Positions 1-11,521 of a stretch of DNA of 21,115 bases are shown one piece after another (positions within the stretch are counted from its first letter, which is position 1; each line of letters begins with the position of its first letter). Under the pieces are notes generated by a model, which was not told where the DNA came from, ran no database searches, and was given only the letters and a program-made list of their open reading frames with translations. The translations under genes and the position numbers were made by a program. This stretch comes from Mycobacteriales bacterium (GTDB lineage Bacteria; Actinomycetota; Actinomycetes; Mycobacteriales; Mycobacteriaceae), in contig JAHABL010000015.1 of NCBI GenBank assembly GCA_018376445.1, forward strand, positions 1-21,115, read 5' to 3'.

Positions 1-1
1 G

Positions 2-631
2 AATACCAAGACCGCCACCCCCGTGTTCGACGGTGCTGAACCCGACGAGATCGAAGGTCTGCTGGGCTGTGTCCGGCCCAACGCCGACGGTGAAAACATG
101 ATGGGTCCCGACGGCAAGGTCACTCTGTTCGACGGTCGCTCCGGCGAGCCTTACCCCTACCCGGTCTCCGTCGGCTACATGTACATGCTGAAGCTGCACC
201 ACCTGGTAGACGAGAAGATCCACGCTCGTTCCACCGGCCCCTACTCCATGATTACCCAGCAGCCGCTCGGCGGTAAGGCCCAGTTCGGTGGCCAGCGCTT
301 CGGTGAAATGGAATGTTGGGCCATGCAGGCGTACGGCGCTGCCTACACCCTGCAGGAGCTCCTCACCATCAAGTCTGACGATGTGGTGGGGCGTGTGAAG
401 GCCTACGAAGCCATCGTGAAGGGCGAGAACATCCCCGCTCCGGGTATCCCCGAGTCCTTCAAGGTGTTGCTCAAGGAACTCCAGGCACTCTGCCTCAACG
501 TGGAAGTCCTCTCCGCAGACGGTGACGTTGTCAACCTGTCTGACGACGATGACGACCTCGAGCGGGCCGCCTCCAACCTGGGCATCAACCTCTCGCACGA
601 TGAGAACGCATCCGTGGAAGATCTCGCCTAA
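2..631 (+). CDS. rpoB: RNA polymerase beta subunit, C-terminal part (5' end outside window)
   Basis: This is the last 209 codons of the RNA polymerase beta subunit; the reading frame is open from base 2 and ends at TAA 629-631. The visible part is the conserved C-terminal region: the HHLVDEKIHARSTGPYS stretch, then QQPLGGKAQFGGQRFGEMEC and the AYGAAYTLQELLT clamp/anchor segment that contacts the beta' subunit. The tail after about residue 165 of the visible part is acidic (DDDDD near the end), as in actinobacterial RpoB. It is followed 95 bp later by rpoC on the same strand, the usual rpoBC operon. The rifampicin-binding region lies upstream of the window and cannot be assessed. The identity is certain; only the missing 5' part limits the call. 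Confidence 0.97.
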   Translation, partial: NTKTATPVFDGAEPDEIEGLLGCVRPNADGENMMGPDGKVTLFDGRSGEPYPYPVSVGYMYMLKLHHLVDEKIHARSTGPYSMITQQPLGGKAQFGGQRFGEMECWAMQAYGAAYTLQELLTIKSDDVVGRVKAYEAIVKGENIPAPGIPESFKVLLKELQALCLNVEVLSADGDVVNLSDDDDDLERAASNLGINLSHDENASVEDLA

Positions 632-726
632 GAGTCTTCGGCTCTCTGTAGCCACCTGAACCAAAGAGACATTCACCTCGGCTACCCGCCCGGGTAGCCA
701 CAATCCCACTGGGGAAAGGAAGTTAC
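632..726 (+). promoter_or_regulatory. rpoB-rpoC spacer with two hairpins
   Basis: The 95-bp spacer holds two hairpins. The first starts directly after the rpoB stop (632-644): GAG-T-C closes a TTCG tetraloop with G-CTC, with one bulged T. The second is a perfect 9-bp inverted repeat, GGCTACCCG at 680-688 and CGGGTAGCC at 691-699, effectively an 8-bp stem with a 4-nt loop. Neither has a T-run, so they look like mRNA processing or stability elements rather than terminators. The rpoC Shine-Dalgarno (GAAAGGA, about 714-720) follows. Confidence 0.5.
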
Positions 727-4680
<3,954 letters not shown>

Positions 4681-4692
4681 TCCTGCTTAGAC

Positions 4693-4736
4693 AAAACTGT
4701 GGGTGATGTTCCAACAGGAACATCACCCACAGTTTT
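4693..4736. terminator. Bidirectional intrinsic terminator between rpoC and phoA
   Basis: A perfect 20-bp inverted repeat has its left arm at 4693-4712, a 4-nt loop AACA at 4713-4716 and its right arm at 4717-4736. The left arm begins with AAAA and the right arm ends with TTTT followed by another T, so a U-tract forms whichever strand is transcribed. It lies 12 bp after the rpoC stop and 39 bp after the stop of the convergent alkaline phosphatase gene, so it can end both transcripts. Confidence 0.93.
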
Positions 4737-4775
4737 TCTGTCTGTAGTTTTGCGAGAAAGACAGGAAGTGGAAGC

Positions 4776-6200
4776 TTAGCGCTTCACCCACCAACGCTGC
4801 ATGACAAGCTGGGCGAACTCGGTGTTATCCAAGTAGCGACCCCGCACGAGGTCCTGCTGGTCAGCCAGGTTAAGGACAGTGTGGAAGCCCGCACCGCGAA
4901 TGAAGAACGGCACCAGCTGGTTCGTGTGCTGTTCGGAGAGCCACTCCATCTGGATACTGCCGGAGGTGTCCTTGCTGAGCGGGCGGAAGTCCATCTTCGA
5001 CGGGCCGTTCACAAAACCGGTTTCGTGGTCGGCAGTGACGATGAGAAGGGTCTCCTCCCAGCTGGAGTACTTTTCGACCCAAGTAGCAACGTCATCGATG
5101 GCCTTCACGAACTCGGCGGTCTCTTCAATAATGCGGGCGCTCTCATTGGCGTGGCCGGACCAGTCAATGGCGCCTCCCTCAATCATCAGGAATGTTCCGC
5201 GCGGGTTGTCGTCAAGCACGTTCAGTGCACCCAGCGCCAGGTCAGAGAGGGTGGGAACGTTGTTGCGCGGAGTCTGGCCGACAGTCTCGTTAGTACTCTT
5301 GCCGGCGCGGGAGTCTCGTCCCTGCTGCAGGGTGGAGGCAACCTGGGGAATACCCCAGATGCGCTTGCCCTGGTAGTTCCTGTTAGTTCGGGCGAGTTTG
5401 GTGAAATCGTTCTTCTTCTCGATGAAGGAGAACGGGGTCTTTCCACCGCGCAGGGCCGTCCAGTCTGACTCCGAGATGTAGGTGTAGTCGGGGCGAGACT
5501 GGCGCTTGTGGTTGTTGTCGAACAACGGGTGACCAGGTGCAATCACCACGTCCAGCTGGCTCTTCAGCATCTGATTGGTGATGTTGTGGTAGCTGGAGCG
5601 CTGCGGTTCGTGGGCGACGTAGCACGCTGGAGTGGCGTGCGAGTAGGGCACGCTGGAGACCACACCCGCGGACCTACCGAGCTGTTTGGCCCGCTCAGTA
5701 AGGTTTTCTACGGGGCGCTGGAGAACATCCATACCCACTACGCCTTGGAACGTCTTGTGGCCGGATGCCATCGCCGTTGCCGCTGCGGCCGAGTCGGTGG
5801 GGACGCCATTTGCCCCAACAACTGAGGACCAGTTCACATGGGTGTTGTAGCTACCAATAGCGGCATAGGTGGATTGGGCGACGTGTGGCCAACGCTGGAA
5901 ACCGGGCTGGGGCTTGTTGTGTGCTTTCGCTCCACCGCGGGACACCTGATAACCGGTGCTGTTCCGGTAGTGCAGGTTGTATAGGTCGAGAGTGTTAAAT
6001 CCCATGCCGTCACCGATCATGAAGATGACGTTTTTAGGGACGCCGGTGGGGTTCTGCTGCCCAGGCGCAGCGTGTGCGATGGGGGAGAGGGCGGCCAGTG
6101 CGAGGACAGAGACGCTGACAGCAGCCAGGGTGTGCTTGGTGAAACGCCACGGGCGGAACGGGGTGTGGGTGCGGAGGGCCCACGGTGCGGTAGAGGTCAT
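4776..6200 (-). CDS. phoA: Secreted alkaline phosphatase, PhoA family
   Basis: This 474-aa enzyme is predicted to hydrolyse phosphomonoesters outside the cytoplasm to release inorganic phosphate. The ATG at 6200 is chosen because AGGAG lies eight bases upstream and a typical signal peptide follows: a basic N-region, a hydrophobic core at about 24-40 and AHA-AP cleavage after residue 44. The frame is open further upstream to 6377 but that part has no family features. Residues expected for the PhoA active site are visible: Asp64 in MIGDGMG, nucleophile Ser137 in PTDSAAA, Thr190 in SHATPA, Arg201, Glu341 and Asp346/His350 in EGGAIDWSGH, Asp391/His392 in ADHETGF and His425. Positions matching E. 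coli Asp153 and Lys328 are His188 and Trp347, as in the cobalt-preferring Thermotoga-type enzymes. The gene is convergent with rpoC; no Pho box was recognised upstream. Confidence 0.93.
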   Translation of the reverse strand: MTSTAPWALRTHTPFRPWRFTKHTLAAVSVSVLALAALSPIAHAAPGQQNPTGVPKNVIFMIGDGMGFNTLDLYNLHYRNSTGYQVSRGGAKAHNKPQPGFQRWPHVAQSTYAAIGSYNTHVNWSSVVGANGVPTDSAAAATAMASGHKTFQGVVGMDVLQRPVENLTERAKQLGRSAGVVSSVPYSHATPACYVAHEPQRSSYHNITNQMLKSQLDVVIAPGHPLFDNNHKRQSRPDYTYISESDWTALRGGKTPFSFIEKKNDFTKLARTNRNYQGKRIWGIPQVASTLQQGRDSRAGKSTNETVGQTPRNNVPTLSDLALGALNVLDDNPRGTFLMIEGGAIDWSGHANESARIIEETAEFVKAIDDVATWVEKYSSWEETLLIVTADHETGFVNGPSKMDFRPLSKDTSGSIQMEWLSEQHTNQLVPFFIRGAGFHTVLNLADQQDLVRGRYLDNTEFAQLVMQRWWVKR

Positions 6201-6413
6201 CGGAGCTCCTTGTACCAAGGTTGTCCCCTTGACCTTAACTGTCCTGGCCAAACAGGATCCCATCAACAGGTAACGGAGAGTTAAAACTTCCGGATCGGTA
6301 GCGCAGGAGCAAAACAACATTTCGACGACAAACTGTCTATCGCCGTCATCGGCTCGATTTGCCTCATCCTCCCTCATCGCTGCGCTGATGCCCTTGGGAT
6401 GAGGGTAGATAGT

Positions 6414-6493
6414 GGTACTAGGTGATGTAGATACTTAGTGGCATAGGTACCAGGTGATTGAGGTACGAGGTGATTTAGGAACTAGGGATCTGA
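6414..6493 (+). repeat. 16-bp tandem repeat, five units
   Basis: Five consecutive 16-bp units are visible: GGTACTAGGTGATGTA (6414), GATACTTAGTGGCATA (6430), GGTACCAGGTGATTGA (6446), GGTACGAGGTGATTTA (6462) and GGAACTAGGGATCTGA (6478). Units 1, 3 and 4 share GGTACNAGGTGAT; units 2 and 5 are degenerate but keep the register exactly. The array lies about 210 bp upstream of the phoA start and about 385 bp upstream of rpsL. Function is unknown; a regulator-binding array or a decaying minisatellite are both possible. Confidence 0.75.
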
Positions 6494-6635
6494 AAGCTGG
6501 CCAAACTTATCACGTTTTTCATGGGCACTGGCCCGTACCGTGGTGGGCGAAACAGGTTCCCTTGTGTGTAGCAGGTGGTGTGTTCGGACACCCTGAAATG
6601 GGCGTATAGAGTCCTCAATGAGGGGCCCGTAAAAT

Positions 6636-6661
6636 CCTTGGGTTTGGTTTCCAGGGTTTTT
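6636..6661 (+). terminator. Possible weak intrinsic terminator
   Basis: CCTTGG (6636-6641) can pair with CCAGGG (6651-6656) using one G-U pair, with a 9-nt loop and an immediate TTTTT (6657-6661). The stem is short. If real, it would end a short plus-strand transcript starting near the repeat array, since no gene ends here. Confidence 0.25.
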
Positions 6662-6682
6662 CGCACTAGCATTGATAACCGT

Positions 6683-6699
6683 GCCCACAACATGTGGGC
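6683..6699. promoter_or_regulatory. Palindrome upstream of rpsL (operator-like)
   Basis: GCCCACA (6683-6689) and TGTGGGC (6693-6699) form a perfect 7-bp inverted repeat with a 3-nt centre. It lies about 70 bp upstream of the proposed rpsL promoter. A protein-binding site or a small RNA hairpin are both possible. Confidence 0.35.
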
Positions 6700-6770
6700 G
6701 GGTTATTGTCCCAGGTAAGCCAGCGAGAGCGGCCGACGTGCTCTTTCTTGCGCAAAAAACGGCTCTGATC

Positions 6771-6798
6771 TGGACATTTTGCCCCATTAGCTTTTTAT
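6771..6798 (+). promoter_or_regulatory. Candidate str operon promoter
   Basis: TGGACA (6771-6776, five of six to the -35 consensus) and TTTTAT (6793-6798, four of six to the -10 consensus) are separated by 16 bp. Transcription would start near 6805, giving a leader of about 75 nt that contains the GC-rich hairpin. This is pattern matching only. Confidence 0.35.
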
Positions 6799-6825
6799 GG
6801 CGCGTGGGGGAGACCCCCAGACGCC
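6799..6825 (+). promoter_or_regulatory. GC-rich hairpin in the rpsL leader
   Basis: TGGGGG (6805-6810) pairs with CCCCCA (6814-6819) around an AGA loop. After a 2x2 internal loop, GGCG (6799-6802) pairs with CGCC (6822-6825). There is no T-run, so it is not a standard terminator. It lies just 53 bp before the rpsL start and may be a transcript-end structure or a regulatory element. Confidence 0.5.
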
Positions 6826-6878
6826 CATTCCCGTTGCCACAAGGTGCGGGTCACTAACACATTGAGGAAAGTCGGTTC

Positions 6879-7250
6879 ATGCCAACTATTCAGCAGCTGG
6901 TTCGCAAGGGCCGCCAGGATAAGACCGCAGTCACCAAGACTGCAGCTTTGAAGGGCAGCCCGCAGCGCCGTGGCGTGTGCACTCGTGTGTACACCACTAC
7001 CCCTAAGAAGCCGAACTCTGCCCTTCGTAAGGTTGCCCGTGTGCGCCTGTCGTCCGGCATTGAGGTGTCCGCTTACATTCCCGGTGAAGGTCACAACCTC
7101 CAGGAGCACTCCATGGTGCTCGTGCGTGGCGGTCGTGTGAAGGACCTCCCGGGTGTTCGTTACAAGATCGTCCGTGGCGCTCTGGATACCCAGGGCGTGA
7201 AGGGTCGCAAGCAGGCTCGTTCCCGCTACGGTGCCAAGAAGGAGAAGTAA
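6879..7250 (+). CDS. rpsL: 30S ribosomal protein S12
   Basis: This 123-aa protein of the small ribosomal subunit lies at the decoding centre and affects translational accuracy. The ATG start follows GAGGAAAG about nine bases upstream and gives the family N-terminus PTIQQLVRKGR. The conserved TTTPKKPNSALRKVARVRL block contains Lys43, and VRGGRVKDLPGVRYK contains Lys88. Both are the streptomycin-sensitive residues, so no classical rpsL resistance mutation is present. Asp89 corresponds to the aspartate that is methylthiolated in E. coli S12. Length and ends match the actinobacterial family. It is the first gene of the str operon; rpsG starts 2 bp after its stop, so the two are probably translationally coupled. 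Confidence 0.99.
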   Translation: MPTIQQLVRKGRQDKTAVTKTAALKGSPQRRGVCTRVYTTTPKKPNSALRKVARVRLSSGIEVSAYIPGEGHNLQEHSMVLVRGGRVKDLPGVRYKIVRGALDTQGVKGRKQARSRYGAKKEK

Positions 7251-7252
7251 AC

Positions 7253-7723
7253 ATGCCTCGTAAAGGTCCCGCCCCGAAGCGGCCTCTCGTCAACGATCCT
7301 GTTTACGGTTCCCCGCTGGTCACCCAGCTCGTGAACAAGGTCCTTATCGACGGTAAGAAGTCCACCGCCGAGCGCATCGTCTACAGCGCTCTGGAAATGT
7401 GCCGTGAGAAGACCGGCACTGACCCTGTCAACACCCTCAAGAAGGCTCTCGACAACGTTCGTCCTTCCCTCGAGGTCCGGTCCCGCCGCGTCGGTGGCGC
7501 CACCTACCAGGTGCCCGTCGAGGTGCGTCCTGGCCGTGCCACCACCCTGGCTCTGCGCTGGCTCGTCGCGTTCTCCCGTCAGCGTCGTGAGAAGACCATG
7601 GCTGAGCGTCTCGCCAACGAGCTGCTCGATGCTTCCAACGGTCTTGGCGCCTCTGTGAAGCGTCGTGAAGACACTCACAAGATGGCAGAAGCCAACAAGG
7701 CATTCGCCCACTACCGCTGGTGA
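7253..7723 (+). CDS. rpsG: 30S ribosomal protein S7
   Basis: This 156-aa protein is a primary binder of the 3' major domain of 16S rRNA and nucleates assembly of the 30S head. The N-terminus PRKGPAPKRPLVNDPVYGS is typical of actinobacterial S7, and the conserved LVNKVLIDGKKSTAERIVY and RRVGGATYQVPVEVRP segments are present, ending with AHYRW. The ATG starts 2 bp after the rpsL stop and its Shine-Dalgarno (AAGGAGAAG) lies inside the last rpsL codons. In E. coli, S7 represses its own operon by binding the rpsL-rpsG spacer; here that spacer is too short for such a structure, so that control mode is unlikely in the same form. A 129-bp spacer separates it from fusA. Confidence 0.99.
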   Translation: MPRKGPAPKRPLVNDPVYGSPLVTQLVNKVLIDGKKSTAERIVYSALEMCREKTGTDPVNTLKKALDNVRPSLEVRSRRVGGATYQVPVEVRPGRATTLALRWLVAFSRQRREKTMAERLANELLDASNGLGASVKRREDTHKMAEANKAFAHYRW

Positions 7724-7834
7724 CGCTACGGCAGCGCATCACTACACTAGAAGATGCACTGTCCAGAACGTTCAGCTTTAGCGGCGTTCGCGCAACTGAC
7801 CTATGTCAAAAGAGGATCCCTCGCGGATCCATGA

Positions 7835-7851
7835 TCGAACGGAGAGTTCGA
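7835..7851 (+). promoter_or_regulatory. fusA Shine-Dalgarno displayed in a hairpin loop
   Basis: TCGAAC (7835-7840) and GTTCGA (7846-7851) form a perfect 6-bp stem around GGAGA (7841-7845), the fusA Shine-Dalgarno. The GTG start at 7853 follows one base after the stem. Just upstream, two GGATCC copies (7814-7819, 7825-7830) flank a CTCGC loop and can form another hairpin, and GAACGTTC (7766-7773) is an 8-bp palindrome. The geometry suggests control of fusA translation initiation. Confidence 0.5.
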
Positions 7852-7852
7852 A

Positions 7853-9961
7853 GTGGCACTTGAAGTGCTTAAGGACCTGAATAAGGTTCGCAATATCGGC
7901 ATCATGGCTCACATCGATGCTGGTAAGACCACTGCTACCGAGCGCATCCTGTTCTACACCGGTATTAACTACAAGATCGGTGAGACTCACGATGGCGCTT
8001 CCACCATGGACTGGATGGAGCAGGAAAAGGAACGCGGTATCACCATTACCTCCGCGGCCACCACCTGCTACTGGAAGGGCCACCAGCTCAACATCATCGA
8101 CACCCCCGGCCACGTGGACTTCACCGTTGAGGTGGAGCGCTCCCTCCGTGTGCTGGACGGCGCTGTCGCCGTCTTCGACGGTAAGGAAGGCGTCGAGCCG
8201 CAGTCCGAACAGGTGTGGCGTCAGGCTTCCAAGTACGACGTCCCCCGCATCTGCTTCATCAACAAGATGGACAAGATGGGCGCGGACTTCTACTACTCTG
8301 TTAAGACCATTGAAGATCGCCTCGGCGCCAAGCCGCTGGTTCTGCAGCTCCCCATCGGCGCTGAAGACGCCTTCGACGGCGTTGTCGACCTGCTCACCAT
8401 GAAGGCCCTCATGTGGCCGGGCAAGGTTGAACCGGGCCAGGAAGCCAGCATCGAAGAGATCCCCGCCGATCTCGCTGACCGCGCTGCCGAATACCGTGAG
8501 AAGCTCATCGAGACCGTCGCTGAGTCCGATGAAGAACTCATGGAGAAGTACTTCGCCGGTGAAGAACTCACCATCGACGAAATCAAGGGTGCTATCCGCA
8601 AGCTCACCATCAATTCCGAGGCCTACCCCGTCATCTGTGGTACCGCCTTCAAGAACAAGGGTGTGCAGCCCCTCCTCGACGCCATCACCGCCTACCTGCC
8701 CAGCCCGTTGGACGTTCCCAACATCGCCGGCCACGCTGTCAACGATGAGACCGTTGAGATTGACCGCAAGCCCTCCATGTCCGAGCCGTTCTCGGCACTC
8801 GCCTTCAAGGTTGCTGCTCACCCGTTCTTCGGCAAGCTGACCTACGTGCGTGTGTACTCCGGTCATGTGAAGTCCGGCGACACCATCGCCAACTCCACCA
8901 AGGGCAAGAAGGAGCGCGTCGGAAAGCTCTTCCAGATGCACTCCAACAAGGAGAACCCGGTTGATGAGGCCTTCGCCGGCCACATCTACGCCTTCATCGG
9001 CCTCAAGGACACCACCACTGGTGACACTCTGTGTGACCCCAGCAACCCAATCGTCCTCGAATCCATGACCTTCCCGGATCCCGTTATCCAGGTGGCCATC
9101 GAACCCAAGACCAAGTCCGACCAGGAGAAGCTGGGTATCGCCATCCAGAAGCTCGCCGAAGAGGACCCGACCTTCACCGTGCAGAACGATGAGCAGACCG
9201 GTCAGACCGTCATCGGCGGCATGGGCGAGCTCCACCTGGACGTGCTGGTTGACCGTATGCGTCGCGAGTTCAAGGTTGAGGCTAACGTTGGTAAGCCGCA
9301 GGTTGCTTACCGCGAGACCATCCGCAAGGTGGTCGATAAGTACGAGTACACGCACAAGAAGCAGACCGGTGGTTCTGGTCAGTTCGCGCGTGTCATCATC
9401 AAGCTTGCTCCTCTCACCGAGATTGGCGAAGACGGCGAACACTACAAGTTCGTCAACTCCGTCACTGGTGGCCGCGTCCCGAAGGAATACATCCCCTCCG
9501 TCGACGCTGGTGTGCAGGATGCCATGCAGTACGGTGTGCTGGCCGGCTTCCCGCTGGTCGACATCGAGTGTGAGCTCCTTGACGGTGCCTACCACGAAGT
9601 TGACTCTTCGGAAATGGCGTTCAAGGTTGCCGGCTCTATGGCACTGAAAGAAGCTGCAAAGAAAGCTTCACCGGTCCTCCTCGAGCCCATTATGGACGTG
9701 GAGGTTGTTACCCCTGAGGAGTACATGGGCGACGTAATCGGTGACCTCAACTCCCGCCGTGGCCAGGTTAAGGCCATGGAAGAGCGCAGTGGCGCACGTG
9801 TGGTGAAAGCCGACGTCCCGCTGTCTGAGATGTTCGGCTATGTTGGAGACCTTCGGTCGAAGACCCAGGGCCGAGCCAACTACACGATGGTCTTCGGATC
9901 CTACGCTGAGGTTCCTCAGAATGTGGCGAAGGAAATCATCGCGAAGGCTAACGGAGAGTAA
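7853..9961 (+). CDS. fusA: Translation elongation factor G
   Basis: This 702-aa GTPase drives ribosomal translocation and, with ribosome recycling factor, subunit splitting. The GTG start is fixed by GGAGA seven bases upstream. The GTPase motifs are intact: G1 AHIDAGKT at 19-26, the switch I sequence RGITI at 61-65, G3 DTPGHVD at 83-89 and G4 NKMD at 137-140. Downstream are domain II (about 310-400), the ribosomal S5-like domain IV with GGSGQFARV, and the C-terminal EF-G domain ending GEVPQNVAKEIIAKANGE-like. Length is normal. It is the canonical FusA1 by its place in the str operon rather than a paralogue of the FusB or tetracycline-resistance type. A 169-bp spacer with promoter-like elements precedes tuf. 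Confidence 0.99.
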   Translation: MALEVLKDLNKVRNIGIMAHIDAGKTTATERILFYTGINYKIGETHDGASTMDWMEQEKERGITITSAATTCYWKGHQLNIIDTPGHVDFTVEVERSLRVLDGAVAVFDGKEGVEPQSEQVWRQASKYDVPRICFINKMDKMGADFYYSVKTIEDRLGAKPLVLQLPIGAEDAFDGVVDLLTMKALMWPGKVEPGQEASIEEIPADLADRAAEYREKLIETVAESDEELMEKYFAGEELTIDEIKGAIRKLTINSEAYPVICGTAFKNKGVQPLLDAITAYLPSPLDVPNIAGHAVNDETVEIDRKPSMSEPFSALAFKVAAHPFFGKLTYVRVYSGHVKSGDTIANSTKGKKERVGKLFQMHSNKENPVDEAFAGHIYAFIGLKDTTTGDTLCDPSNPIVLESMTFPDPVIQVAIEPKTKSDQEKLGIAIQKLAEEDPTFTVQNDEQTGQTVIGGMGELHLDVLVDRMRREFKVEANVGKPQVAYRETIRKVVDKYEYTHKKQTGGSGQFARVIIKLAPLTEIGEDGEHYKFVNSVTGGRVPKEYIPSVDAGVQDAMQYGVLAGFPLVDIECELLDGAYHEVDSSEMAFKVAGSMALKEAAKKASPVLLEPIMDVEVVTPEEYMGDVIGDLNSRRGQVKAMEERSGARVVKADVPLSEMFGYVGDLRSKTQGRANYTMVFGSYAEVPQNVAKEIIAKANGE

Positions 9962-9986
9962 TCTTCGTGGCCCTGACCCTGCCGAC

Positions 9987-10017
9987 TGCCTAGTCGCGGG
10001 AAATTCGTGACTAGGCA
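9987..10017 (+). promoter_or_regulatory. Strong hairpin in the fusA-tuf spacer
   Basis: TGCCTAGTC (9987-9995) and GACTAGGCA (10009-10017) form a perfect 9-bp stem. The stem extends inward by a G-T pair and two G-C pairs to give 12 pairs with a 7-nt loop. Only AATT follows, so it is a poor terminator. It ends one base before TTGACA (10019-10024). Attenuation, RNA processing or protection of the fusA 3' end are possible. Confidence 0.55.
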
Positions 10018-10055
10018 ATTGACAGAAATGCCAGCTACACTTAACCAAGTAGCAT

Positions 10056-10084
10056 TTGACCAAAGATCTGAACCAAACAAGAAT
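10056..10084 (+). promoter_or_regulatory. Candidate internal tuf promoter
   Basis: TTGACC (10056-10061) and AAGAAT (10079-10084, four of six to the -10 consensus) are separated by 17 bp. A perfect TTGACA also occurs at 10019-10024 but lacks a good -10 at normal distance. A separate tuf promoter would explain the long spacer and fit the high EF-Tu demand. A small CTAGCG-CC-CGCTAG palindrome (10087-10100) lies near the predicted transcript start. Confidence 0.4.
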
Positions 10085-10116
10085 TGCTAGCGCCCGCTAG
10101 TATTTCATGATCGTCC

Positions 10117-10122
10117 AGGAGG
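10117..10122 (+). promoter_or_regulatory. tuf ribosome binding site (decides start)
   Basis: AGGAGG ends eight bases before the GTG at 10131. An in-frame ATG at 10107 lies upstream of this site and would add eight non-conserved residues, so the GTG is preferred. Confidence 0.9.
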
Positions 10123-10130
10123 ACAACAAA

Positions 10131-11321
<1,191 letters not shown>

Positions 11322-11368
11322 GTGATCTGCTCCGTAGGGAGTAACACACCGAGCACACAGTAAGCTCA

Positions 11369-11404
11369 CATGAACCCCGCCTCAGTCGTGAGGCGGGGTT
11401 CATG
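11369..11404 (+). terminator. Intrinsic terminator after tuf
   Basis: A perfect 16-bp inverted repeat (left arm 11369-11384, loop GTCG 11385-11388, right arm 11389-11404) with a GC-rich core lies 47 bp after the tuf stop. It is followed by CTATTTG, a weak T-tract. It should end the str operon. Confidence 0.85.
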
Positions 11405-11459
11405 CTATTTGCACCAGTTACATTCCTTCGTCCTTCCCCCTACCTACTGCCTATACGAC

Positions 11460-11488
11460 TTCAGCCCCCACATAGTGTGGGGGCTGAA
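11460..11488. terminator. Hairpin terminator facing the Asp23 module
   Basis: A perfect 13-bp inverted repeat (left arm 11460-11472, loop TAG, right arm 11476-11488) lies 33 bp beyond the stop of the minus-strand amaP-like gene. It has no T-run on either strand, which is common for stem-only actinobacterial terminators. It may end the Asp23 operon and back up the tuf terminator. Confidence 0.65.
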
Positions 11489-11521
11489 AGGTATTCGAGC
11501 AGTAACTCTGTTGGATCGCCG

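Larger units (their letters stand above)
6201..6878. other. 678-bp divergent intergenic region (phoA / rpsL)
   Basis: No credible gene was found here. From left to right the region holds the phoA Shine-Dalgarno inside a small hairpin (CCTTG 6208-6212 with CAAGG 6216-6220), a CCCTCATC/GATGAGGG inverted repeat (6371-6378 and 6398-6405), a 16-bp tandem repeat array (6414-6493), a weak hairpin followed by TTTTT (6636-6661), a 7-bp palindrome (6683-6699), a possible rpsL promoter (6771-6798), a GC-rich hairpin (6799-6825) and the rpsL ribosome binding site (GAGGAAAG, about 6863-6870). It must contain promoters for both phoA (minus) and the str operon (plus). Confidence 0.7.

Noticed and set aside
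6201..6377. Longer N-terminus for the alkaline phosphatase from 6377
   Set aside because: The extension would precede the signal peptide, has no conserved content, and the ATG at 6200 has a good ribosome binding site.
6414..6493. Replication origin iterons or Pho boxes in the 16-bp array
   Set aside because: No DnaA-box cluster, AT-rich unwinding stretch or replication gene is nearby, and the 16-bp period does not fit the 11-bp direct repeats of Streptomyces Pho boxes.
6482..6787. 101-codon minus-strand open frame in the phoA-rpsL region
   Set aside because: No Shine-Dalgarno, no domain-like pattern, and it crosses the palindrome and the weak hairpin; treated as chance.
6879..7250. Streptomycin-resistance substitutions in rpsL
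   Set aside because: Lys43 and Lys88 are both wild type.
7835..7851. LexA (SOS) box upstream of fusA
   Set aside because: The arms TCGAAC and GTTCGA match the actinobacterial SOS box, but the spacer is 5 nt rather than 4 and the site coincides with the Shine-Dalgarno; a hairpin is the better reading.
7778..9595. 605-codon minus-strand open frame antisense to fusA
   Set aside because: It is a codon-bias shadow of fusA with low-complexity Val/Leu/Asp composition and no recognisable motif.
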